Positions 21,353 through 30,077 of a DNA stretch of 64,000 nt are shown here, in pieces; positions within the stretch are counted from its first letter, which is position 1; every line of letters begins with the position of its first letter. Source of the stretch: Scolanthus callimorphus (taxonomy: Eukaryota > Cnidaria > Anthozoa > Actiniaria > Edwardsiidae); NCBI GenBank assembly GCA_033964015.1, contig CM066919.1, positions 14,115,646 through 14,179,645 on the forward strand. The letters are read 5' to 3'. The notes below the pieces were generated by a model that worked only from the letters and a program-made list of their open reading frames with translations, was not told where the DNA came from and did not search any database. A program made the translations under genes and the position numbers.

Positions 21353-22135
21353 ATAGCGGAGCTCCTTAGCGGCCGAAGGCCGCAGAGCGGAGCACCATAG
21401 GTATCGCAGCAAGAATACAATAGCTCAAAGTAGAACTCAGGTATACGATCGAGTTCATTTTTCATGGTTCAGCGGTATTCCCATACTGGTATCGCTGGCG
21501 CGTCCGTGCGTGCCTGCCCAACCACAGGTAAACCAAGACCCTTCTCCGTTTTTTTAATTATATCTCAGGAAGGGATGAAGCTCAGAGAGCCAAACTTGGG
21601 TGAAGTTGTCTTAGTGACAAGGGGGGTGCAACTACATGGTCACGTGGTATGACGTCATCAATGACGTCATCATAGGAGAAAAACAAGATATCTCGGGAAG
21701 GGATGAACCTCAGACAACCAAACTTGGGTGAAGTTGTCTTAGTGGCAAGGGGGGTGCAACTGCATGGTCACGTGGTATTACGTCATCAATGACGTCATCA
21801 AAAGAGAAAACATTATATCTCGGGAAGGGATGAAGCTCAGACAACCAAACTTGGGTGAAGTTGTCTTAGTGGCAAGGGGGGTGCAACTGTCTGGTCACGT
21901 GGTATGACGTCATCGATGACGTCATAAAACGAGAAAGGTTGATATCTTTGGATGAGCCTCAGACAACCAAACTTGGGTGAAATTATCTACGTGGCAAGGG
22001 GATTGCAAGTGCTTAGTCATGTGGTATGACAGTGGCAGGCTATCTATGTACAATGGCATTAACACATGTCTCATTAACACAGAAAAATATGTAGCCGGGA
22101 GCTCCGCTTTTAGCCAGTGGCTAAATCTATATATT
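21353..22135 (+). mobile_element. Helentron-like (HINE-type) element A
   Basis: 5' end: AGCGGAGCTCC followed by the hairpin GCGGCC-GAA-GGCCGC. 3' end: GGGAGCTCCGCT (inverted copy of the 5' string), the hairpin TTTAGCCAGTGGCTAAA, then TCTATATATT. The core is four ~127-bp CRE/E-box units (21564-21990). Subterminal inverted repeats, a 3' stem-loop, a tandem-repeat core and no target duplication are the marks of non-autonomous Helentrons such as DINE-1. The intact right arm of the host block (28021-28080) gives the empty site. No Rep/helicase frame, so mobilisation in trans is inferred. Confidence 0.72.
21564..21990 (+). repeat. CRE/E-box satellite array in element A, four ~127-bp units
   Basis: Units begin ATCTCRGGAAGGGATGA at 21562, 21690, 21817 and (degenerate) 21944, with periods of 127-128 bp. 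Most carry CCAAACTTGGGTGAAGTT, GGTCACGTGGTATGACGTCA and a second TGACGTCA. CACGTG is an E-box and TGACGTCA the full CREB/ATF site. Confidence 0.9.
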
Positions 22136-22173
22136 ATATTATATATTGCAGAAGGAAATTAGTAGTTAGAAAT

Positions 22174-23295
22174 TATAGCGGAGCTCCAGCGCGTGCCGAA
22201 GGCCCGCGCAAGCGGAGCACCATACCTAAGGGAAAAACGTATACTATCGAGTTGATTTTTGAACGTCACGGGCATTATGGATCATTTTGATGACGTCATT
22301 GAGGACGAAAGGGCACGTGACTTTGGTGAGTTCCTCTTATGGTCTTTGAAAGTTTGTCCAAGTTTGGCTTCTATAGAAGCTTTTTTCTTTATTTCTCTGG
22401 TATTAAACCTATAGTGTCCGCCGTCCGGTGTCCGTCCGCCGTCCGCCGTCCGTGTACACATGGGAACCCTGTGGTACGCAAATAAAAAATTATATCTCCT
22501 CAAGGGAACATGCTAGGACAACCATACTTGGGATATTTTGTCTATGCCACAAGGGGGGTGCTGTAACACGGTCACGTGATGTGACGTCATCGATGACGTC
22601 ATCAATGATTGAAAAATTAATATCTCGTGAAGGGAAGACTCTAAAACAACCAAACTTGATTAGTGTAGTCTAGATCATCAGATCAGCGAAATGAAGTGGT
22701 CACGTGATGTGACGTCATCGATGACGTCATCTATGCTTGAAAAATTAATATCTCGTGAAGGGAAGACTCTAAAACAACCAAACTTGGGTAGTGTAGTCTA
22801 GGTCACCAGATGAGCGAAATGAGTTGGTTATGTGATATGACGTCAGCGATGACGTCATCTTTGCCTGAAAAATTAATACCTCGTGAAGGGAAGACTCTAA
22901 AACAACCAAACTTTTGTAGTGTAGTCTAGGTCACCAGATGAGCGAAATGAAGTGGTCAGGTGATATGACGTCATCGACGACGCCATCTATGCTGGAAAAA
23001 TATTCTCTTAATATTGCACTTTTGAATCATTCCATTTGGAGGAATTAATACCTTAATTTTTCTGAATGAGGTTTTTATCTCACTTGACAGGATGCTTATT
23101 TTCGTCCCTGTATTTGTATTGTGTCAATGCAGCAACATACCGAAGAAAACACTGTTGTATAGATATCAAGAGACATTTTTTCTTAAAAAAGTCTATAAGT
23201 ATAAACCATGTACACATGGGAATCCCTTTCACTCGCACAGAAAATTTTATAACCGGGAGCTCCGCTTTTAGCCAGTGGCTAAATCTATATATTAG
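22174..23295 (+). mobile_element. Helentron-like element B
   Basis: Starts TATAGCGGAGCTCC with hairpin GCGCGTGCC-GAA-GGCCCGCGC, then AGCGGAGCACCATACCTAAG. Ends CCGGGAGCTCCGCTTTTAGC with the same 17-bp 3' hairpin and TCTATATATTAG. The core (22490-23000) is four ~128-bp units with TATCTCGTGAAGGGAAGACT and tandem CRE sites. The 3' 250 bp (GTGTCAAT-CAGCAACATACC ... TATCAAGAGACATTTTT) is shared with element F at 45940-46262. Lies about 40 bp after element A. Confidence 0.72.
22490..23000 (+). repeat. CRE/E-box satellite array in element B, four ~128-bp units
   Basis: Unit starts at 22493, 22621, 22749 and 22877. The palindromic pair TGACGTCATCGATGACGTCA is exact in units 1 and 2, while units 3 and 4 show point changes (TGACGTCAGCGATGACG; GACGCCATC). 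The CACGTG of units 1-2 decays to TTATGTGATA and TCAGGTGATA. Confidence 0.9.
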
Positions 23296-24035
23296 TATAT
23301 ATTCTCGGTTTTAATGTGACGTCATCAAAAAGCTAACTTCTAAACCAAGAGACCTACAGATATGTCCTTTCTGTGATAAATAGAACTCTATTCAAGGATT
23401 TGTCACACGAAATTTCGGCACATTCTGCCAAGTAGTTCTCGAGATATCGCCAAAGCTATTTATGTCACGCAACACCAGTCACGTATTTTGAACTTGCCGT
23501 ATTTCACTCGATTTGCACAGTTTTTACCTTCTTGGCACGTCAGTATGTTATAAAAGTTCATACCTTACCATTGATACTATTCTTACAATTTGGATTGAAA
23601 ATAGCGTCGTTTTGGAGACCCGATTAATTGGCCGCCATTCTACTGGGGCTCCAACATGGCGGCTCCATACAATTACTATACCAATAATATGGATGCAAAC
23701 ATTTCTCGATTCTGATTGGTCGAGAGCAGTGCAAGTACAAAAGTAATTTGCACTCCAAAAAAGTAATTGCACTCAAATGAGTGCAGGTATTTCATGAAGC
23801 TGATTGGCTAAATAAACAATGGATTTTGCGAACGAGCCAATCAAATGCGCGCTAGCTGTCACGCCACTCGATCTGTTTGAGCCTTGTCAACAAGATGGGA
23901 GATCAATAGATGGCTTTGGATGGAGGGAGAAATTCGGTTCCTTTTCATGAAAATCATCTTCCGAAACCCTTGGAAAGCAAAATGTGAATTCCTTATGGAC
24001 TTGATCAAGACTTGCTTTAGTTTTCATTCTTTGTT

Positions 24036-24216
24036 ATGGAAGGATATGAAGGGAAATCTTCGTTGACTGTGAATTTAGCGGCGGGAAATGCCAGCGATGA
24101 AAATGAACTAGAAGTTTACAAGAACACATGCGATACGGACAGTTTTCCGGATCAAATTCCTGTCAATCTTGGTTGTTTAGCTGTTACAAGAAAGTTTACA
24201 CAAGAGAATATTTCAG
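24036..24216 (+). CDS. Exon-like frame of unknown function
   Basis: ATG 24036 opens MEGYEGKSSLTVNLAAGN and runs through NELEVYKNTCDTDSFPDQ to TTTCAG|GTATGT at 24216-24217, a good donor. The first 60 residues are acidic and protein-like. No domain recognised. The segment from 24172 on is duplicated at 19370-19665. Lies inside the 7.1 kb TIR block and beside AATAATATGGATGCAAA inverted repeats (23686, 24570), so it may be an element gene or a captured host exon. Confidence 0.35.
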
Positions 24217-24587
24217 GTATGTCTTCTGTGGAAGTTTACCTAGCTATGTTCACCTTTCTGGACAATATTCTGCCCATTTTTGTTGACCGAAAATGCACAA
24301 GCAACTAAGTTAAGCTTTCAAAAGCAATTCAAACTGAAAGAAACCAACCAATTTATTAATACATGCTCTCTTATGTTATTTTACCTTGGAATCTGAAATA
24401 AAGTTTATGATTGTCAAAACAGAATTCCACCTGCTTCTAGCATGAAATAAATTTGTTGTGTCAAGTATATTTATGTCAAGTTAGGTTTTGTAAACTTTGC
24501 TCGCTTGTCTCGCACGCGTTCAGTGCATTTGTGGCCGCTGCAAATAAGGTCTTTCTCTGAAAATTTTTGCATCCATATTATTAATAA

Positions 24588-24751
24588 GTAATCATACGAC
24601 TATTCTCGTTCAACTTGGGATTAATTACACTCGTGAGTTTTTCAAAAAGCTCAAATTGCACTCGCCCTAACGGGCTCGTGCAATTTCGATACTTTTTGAA
24701 AAACTCACTCGTGCAATTAATCCCAAATTGAACTCGAAGTCGTATGATTAC
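24588..24751. repeat. Palindrome, ~70-bp arms
   Basis: GTAATCATACGAC ... TTGGGATTAATT ... CACTCGTGAGTTTTTC pairs with GAAAAACTCACTCGTGCAAT ... GTCGTATGATTAC. The loop is GCACTCGCCCTAACGGGCTC. Confidence 0.88.
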
Positions 24752-24849
24752 CTATACAAAATGGCGCACATTCATTTGCTAATATCTCGCGCGGAAAGTG
24801 ACCAATCGGCCTAAAATTTACCCCGGAAACATATTTTTTTTATATTCTT

Positions 24850-26418
24850 TATAGCGGAAGGCCCGCGCAAGCGGAGCACCATACCTAAGGAAATAACGTC
24901 TAGGCTAAAAAAAATCAACTATGGAGTTGATTTTGAAACGTCACGGGCTTTCTCGCTCCTTTTGCTTACGTTATTGACGGCACCAAGTCAAATGATTATG
25001 GCGTTGAAGTGGTATCGCCCAAAAGATGAATGTGTCCAAATTTGGTTGCCATAGGTGGTTCCCTTCTTGATGTATGAATTTTTTTGTTTCTTCCTGGTAT
25101 AAAAGGTATAGCGCACGTCCGTCCGTCCGCCGTACGCGGAAACTCATGGGAACCCTGTAGTATACTAAGAAAAATTATTTCTCTCCAAGGGAACATGCTA
25201 AGACAACCAAACTTGGGATATTTTCTCTGTGCTACCAAGGGGGTGCTGTAACATCATCACGTCACGTGACGTCATCGATGACGTCATCAAAGAGAAAAAG
25301 GATATATCTCTGGAAGGGATTAACCTCAGACAACCATACTTTGGTGAAGTGATCTAAGTGGCAAGGGAAGTGCAACTGTATGGTCACGTGGTATGACGTC
25401 ATCGATGACGTCATCATAGGAGAAAAAGAACATATCTCAGGAAGAGATAAACCTCAGACAACCAAACTTGGGTGAAGTTATCTAAGTGGCAAGGGGGTGC
25501 AACTGTATGGTCACGTGGTATGACGTCATCGATGACGTCATCACAAGAGAAAAAGAACATATCTCAGAAAGAGATAAACCTCAGACAACCAGACTTGGGT
25601 GAAGTTGTGTTAGTGGCAAGGGGGGTGCAACTGTATGGTCACGTGGTATGACGTCATCGATGACGTCATCACAAGAGAAAAATAACATATTTCAGGAAGA
25701 GATAAACCTCAGACAGCCAAACTTAGGTGAAGTTATCTAAGTGACAAGGAGGTGCAACTGTATGGTCACGTGGTATGACGTCATCGATGACGTCATCAAA
25801 GAGAAAAAGGATATATCTCTGGAAGGGATTAACCTCAGACAACCAAACTTGGGTGAAGTTGTGTTAGTGGCAAGGGGGGTGCAACTGTATGGTCACGTGG
25901 TATGACGTCATCGATGACGTCATCACAAGAGAAAAAGAACATATCTCAGGAAGAGATAAACGTCAGACAACCAAAATTAGGTGAAGTTATCTAAGGTGCA
26001 AGGGGGGTGCAACTGTATGGTCACGTGGTAGGACGTCATCGATAACGTCATCATAGAAGAAAAAGAACATATCTCAGGAAGAGATAAACCTCAGACAACC
26101 AAACTTGGGTGAAGTTTTCTAAGTGTCAAGGGGGGTGCGACTGTATGGTCACGTGGTATGACGCCATCGATGACGTCATCATAAGAGAAAACGAACATAT
26201 CTCAGGAAGGGATAAACCTCAGATAACCAGACTTGGGTGAAGTTGTGTTAGTGGCAAGGGGTGAAATTATCAAAATGGCAAGGGGGTGCAAGTGCTTAGT
26301 CGAGTGGTATGACGATGCAAGACTACGCCTATGTACAATGGCAACCTTTTTGCCTCGTTAGCAGAAAAATATGTAACGGGGAGCTCCGCTTTTAGCCAGT
26401 GGCTAAATCTATATATTA
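24850..26418 (+). mobile_element. Helentron-like element C
   Basis: The 5' end is TTATAGCGGAAGGCCCGCGC then AGCGGAGCACCATACCTAAG, a version of element B lacking 18 bp of the first hairpin arm. The 3' end is GGGGAGCTCCGCTTTTAGCC with the same 17-bp hairpin. The core (25190-26290) is the longest CRE/E-box array in the window. No protein gene. Confidence 0.7.
25190..26290 (+). repeat. CRE/E-box satellite array in element C, 8-9 units of ~127 bp
   Basis: The pair TGACGTCATCGATGACGTCA recurs at about 25269, 25395, 25521, 25649, 25778 and 25904, with one-base variants at 26032 (GGACGTCATCGATAACGTC) and 26159. Each is preceded by GGTCACGTGGTA or close variants. Flanking unit sequence varies more than the CRE pair itself. 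Confidence 0.92.
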
Positions 26419-26734
26419 ATTATATTAGCCATCTAGTGTTTAAAAGTTAATTTAGAGAAATAAATTTCGTCACGTGACAAGTGAAAACCAAGAATATATA
26501 GCATAGTATTAAGTATAAAAGAAGGAAAAATGGGGTTTGACGAGAACGAAAATGTATACAGTTTTCGCGCGAAAAACGAAAACGAGGCTAAAGAAGCGTG
26601 ACAGACCCACCGTGGAAGTGACGTCATATGTATATCTAGGTCGGAATGACCAGACTTGCCCGCTCATCAGATAGACCCGCTATGTGATGACGCTGTGGCC
26701 GTATTACAGGCGTTCCTCCATACAGAAATGCTAC

Positions 26735-26925
26735 AGGTTTCCCTGGGGTTTGTAGGATTTCTTCAGGATTCCTGTGGGATTTCTATAGGGTTTCTCGGGG
26801 GTTTCTGTAGGGCTTTTGTTGGGGTTTTCTATGGTTTCTGTGGGGTTTCTCTGTGGTTTCTTCGGGGTTTCTTAAGGGTTTCTCAGGGGTTCCTGTGAGG
26901 TTTCTATATGGTTTCTGTATGGAAG
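26735..26925 (+). repeat. Degenerate GGGTTTCT minisatellite
   Basis: About twelve ~15-bp units such as GGGGTTTCTGTAGGG, TGGTTTCTGTGGGG. Open on both strands only because the unit length is near a multiple of three. Confidence 0.85.
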
Positions 26926-26954
26926 AACGCCTGTAATACGGCCACAGCATCATC

Positions 26955-27060
26955 ACATAGCGCCCGCAGAGCGCCCGCAAGACGCCCGTAGCGGCCGCAG
27001 AGCGCCCACATGACGCCCGCATGAGCGCCCGCAAGACGCCCGTAGCGGCTGCATCGGAGG
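26955..27060 (+). repeat. GC-rich GCGCCCGCAAGAC repeat
   Basis: Seven or eight degenerate copies of AGCGCCCGCA(GA/AGAC), including AGACGCCCGTAGCGGC twice. Confidence 0.85.
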
Positions 27061-27425
27061 GACATTAATGAGAACGGGTTCACCACGGGGTAACCAAAGG
27101 GTTCATCTGATGAGCGGGCAAGTCTGGTCAACCTATTGTTGTCACTTATGACGTCATTTCCGACCTAGATTTACATATGACGTCACTTCCACGGTGGATC
27201 TGTCACGCTTCTTTAGCCTCGTTTTCGTGTTTTGCGCGAAAACTGTATACATTTTCGTACTTGTCAAACAGTCTCGTACCCAGACGTTATTTTTTTGAGT
27301 CTCTTGCGGTGGTTTTCTCTGTGAAATTTGTTTTGGAGGCGTAGGGAATGGAATGAGTATCACACGGCGGTATCACTGTGGGATATTCGCGAATAAATTA
27401 ACGTCTGGCAACAAACGAGATCAAC

Positions 27426-27690
27426 ATGGCGGTGGATGATGTTGTAAGGTTTACAAATCAATATAGAAAGGCTTTTTCATCGGGCATTTATATCCCTGGC
27501 GATTGCATTCCCCAACGAGAGATGCAGAGGTAAAATTGCAATGTACACGAGCGACAGTTTGGAGTTAATAAAAGACCATAAGCAGTCGGGATTTAGCGAA
27601 CGCTAGAGTTCTGCTGATGGGAAAAACCCAGAGGAAACGCTGAGATGCCTGGAATCCATCGGAACGGTTAAAATCAAATATATTTGAATT
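27426..27690 (+). pseudogene. Protein-like remnant MAVDDVVRFTNQYRKAFSSG
   Basis: ATG 27426 (AACATGGCGGTGG) opens a 35-codon frame ending GDCIPQREMQR then TAA. The stop overlaps a donor-like AG|GTAAAA at 27529. The frame starting within that site continues as GKIAMYTSDSLELIKDHKQS and, after one TAG, KNPEETLRCLESIGTVKIKY. No family is recognised. Inside the 7.1 kb TIR block, so it may be a relic of its protein. Confidence 0.3.
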
Positions 27691-27899
27691 CGTTCGTACA
27701 TATTATTTTAGTTTGTCTAGTTCGACGAGTTTCGCTTCGAAATTCGATCTAAATGAGGAAATATTGTATTTATTTGGAAGTGGAAAGGTTTGATAGGCTC
27801 TTTTTGGTGACTGAGGATAGAAAACTTTTTCCCTGTTCTTGCAAGATTCAGGAGATTTGTTACCAGACGCTAGCGAATTTTTCTCCGCATATCCCATAG

Positions 27900-27975
27900 C
27901 GCGCCCTGTTAAAACTATCCCACAACTCCCTGCGCGCCCTGCTAAAACTATCCCACAAGTCTTTGCGCGCCCTAA
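27900..27975 (+). repeat. ~33-bp repeat, 2.3 copies
   Basis: GCGCGCCCTGTTAAAACTAT-CCCACAACTCCCT then GCGCGCCCTGCTAAAACTAT-CCCACAAGTCTTT then GCGCGCCCT. Confidence 0.85.
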
Positions 27976-28251
27976 AAACCCGGAAAGCGTCTGGGTACGA
28001 GACTGCTCGTCAAACACCAATTTTTAATTACCTTCTGCAATATATAATATGTAATCATCCTTTACTTCCGGTTTTAGTATGTTTGGGCAAGCCCCTCTGA
28101 TGAGTGGGCAAGTCTGGGCAAGTATAGACAACCTATTGTTTTCGAGGATGACTTCATTTTCTCTTGCGTGACTTAAGAAGCCACTTTTTTCGCTCGTCAC
28201 GCAACGTTCATGGTGGATCCACCGGACGTAGAACTCTTACTTTGTATTTAA

Positions 28252-28440
28252 GCAATAGAGAACTTTTTCCGTGTCTACATACTCTGATGCAAACACGAGG
28301 GGAGGTTGGGAGAATTCGAGACGGTTATGCAGCCACGAGACCGAAGGTCGAGTGGCTGCATAACCAGTCGAGAATTCTCCCAACCTACCCGAGTGTTTGC
28401 ATCAGAGTATGTAGACACTGTGAAAAAGTTCTCTATTGCT
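28252..28440. repeat. Palindrome 1 of 3, ~85-bp arms
   Basis: AGCAATAGAGAACTTTTTCC ... GCAACACGAG-type arm pairs with CATCAGAGTATGTAGACACT ... AGTTCTCTATTGCT. The central loop is CGAGACCGAAGGTCGAGTGG, itself self-complementary. Abuts the right TIR at 28247. Confidence 0.9.
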
Positions 28441-28449
28441 TTTATAGGT

Positions 28450-28588
28450 AAATCCATTGCCTGACGAGGGAATTCCACGCTAAATTTCACGCGAAAAACC
28501 GATATCGCTCGAGTCGCGCAGCGACGAGAGCGATATCGGTTTTTCAAGTGAGATTTAGCGTGGAATTCCCGAGTCAGGTAATGGATTT
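28450..28588. repeat. Palindrome 2 of 3, ~60-bp arms
   Basis: AAATCCATTGCCTGAC ... GGGAATTCCACGCTAAATTT pairs with its complement to GTCAGGTAATGGATTT. The centre is CGATATCGCTCGAGTCGCGC then AGCGACGAGAGCGATATCG, shared with palindrome 3 although the arms differ. Confidence 0.9.
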
Positions 28589-30077
28589 TCTTTGAATCCC
28601 ATACCGGACATTTTTAGAAAATTAAGTCTAAATTTAAGAGAATTGATAGTGGATTTCGTGCGCTTGAAAGCCGCGCTAATGCGAAAGCGATGGAATTTTC
28701 TGAATCTCAAAACGAAAGTCCCTTGAAATTAGGCTTTGCTGCAATAGCGAATCTTTAAAACAAGAAATTACAATATATAAATGTTTAGATGAGAGAAAAT
28801 TCATTCAGTTCAGTGTTACAAGTCTAAAGTAAGCTTAGGTATTAGATAGTTTTAAGATTGTCGACACACTGAAGTGACTGAAGCCAATTTGAAAAAAAAA
28901 AACGATCGAGTCTACAAAAGTTTCAAATGATTTGAATTAGTAAATTTATCTTACTGATCGAAAATCTTTTAACTTTTAAAGCTTACTTGTTTCCTTACGG
29001 CTTTCTATCTCCTTTATTCTTGGTAAATACCGCAGCTCCTGTAGTGTTTTTCGTTTTGCATGAGTTTTCCACCTCTAACATTTGACACAACTTTTCATCG
29101 ATAACATAACTTTCATCGAACGAGCCAACAGCTTCTCGTTGAAATTATCTTGTAAAGTAAATATCTGGACATTGCCTTGCATACCCAGGGTAGAAATACC
29201 CGAAACTTTGGAGGAACCAGAGAGATTTTGTTTCCAAAACTTGTTGTGTTGACCAGACGAGAGTTTGAGCGTTTTGTGTTTTGTGGAGGCGCGTGTGCCC
29301 ACGTTTCACAAAGCGCGCGAAAAACTGTGATACGAAAAATGGAGATAAATACATTTCCCCTGCTTTTATCGTAACTAACTTCTATCAAAAACTATAAAAC
29401 AAATTTGATTTTTGTATGTGCTATCTGATTAATAGTCCGGGAATGCTGTACTAACTAAAAAAACTCGTTTTTTTTATTTAAATGACGGGGGCCCTGTGTA
29501 ATTGGGGTATTCCACAAAAAATACCTCTCCTTCTTAGCAAATCAGCGCGCGCGATAGAATAGAGGTATGGGATTCTATAGGATTATTCAAAGCTTCAGGA
29601 GGCTAGATTCCGCTAAGAAAATAGCACGAAAAAAGCGATATCGCACGAGTCGCGCAGCGACGAGGGCGATATCGTCTTTTTGAGTGCTATTTTCGGCGGA
29701 ATCTACCGACTGAACGCTTTGAATATACTTGAATCATATGATATCTCGTCCTCAATTTACACAAAAAAGAGATGTCATATGATTCTATAAAATATCTTTC
29801 ACTTTTTGAAGCGAAAGATTTAAAATTAATTTATTTCAACATTTTGTGTGAATATATAAATTCTCCTTACCGCGCGACGGTCTGAACGGGCCAATCAGAG
29901 GGCGTGTTATATCGCATGTGTGTTCAAGTTTTTCACTCAGTTGGCTGCAAGTTTTGCGAAGGGAAGGCGAGAGAAAACTGCTTTCTAAGAAACATTTCAC
30001 GACTTTATGGACCTCTTCTATGGTGTTTATGGTAATTGAAGCATAAGCGAATGTCAATGAAGGGATGTACGGGTTAA
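28589..30077. other. No gene recognised apart from palindrome 3
   Basis: AT-rich. The open frames at 29075-29388 (minus) overlap one another in two frames and match nothing. I see no splice-supported exon. Confidence 0.4.
29585..29724. repeat. Palindrome 3 of 3, sharing the centre of palindrome 2
   Basis: ATTCAAAGCTTCAGGAGG ... AGATTCCGC-AAAATAGCAC pairs with GTGCTATTTTCGGCGGAATC ... CTGAACGCTTTGAAT. The centre GCGATATCGCACGAGTCGCG-CAGCGACGAGGGCGATATC matches 28503-28541 apart from a few bases. Confidence 0.9.

Larger units (their letters stand above)
26535..27266. mobile_element. Nested TIR element with two internal minisatellites
   Basis: ACGAAAATGTATACAGTTTT ... GAGGCTAAAGAAGCGTGACA ... 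CCACCGTGGAAGTGACGTCA on the left (26535-26674) is matched inverted at 27100-27266. The GACCAGACTTGCCCGCTCAT portion is also related to the arms of the 7.1 kb block, so the two belong to one family. A second inverted pair (26677-26730, 26918-26968: GTGGCCGTATTACAGGCGTT) brackets a minisatellite. Confidence 0.65.
21140..28247. mobile_element. 7.1 kb block bounded by ~210-bp terminal inverted repeats
   Basis: The left end ATACAAAGTAAGAGTTCTAC, then GTCCGGTGGATC, is matched inverted at 28036-28247 through GCCACTTTTTTCGCTCGTCA, the CTATTGTTTTCGAGGATGA string, and ACTTCCGGTTTTAGTATG. The left arm resumes after Helentron-like element A (ATATATTGCAGAAGG), so A landed in the arm. Inside lie three Helentron-like elements, a smaller TIR element (26535-27266) and short protein-like frames. 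The ends could have a TA target but this is ambiguous. It may be one autonomous-sized transposon filled by later insertions, or two ends brought together. Confidence 0.68.

Noticed and set aside
26656..27034. Long frames on both strands (GFVGFLQDSCGIS...; ETTEKPHRNHRKPQQ...)
   Set aside because: They are translations of a degenerate minisatellite whose unit length is near a multiple of three.
28164..28547. 95- and 90-codon frames on opposite strands
   Set aside because: They mirror each other across palindromes 1 and 2 and have no independent coding features.
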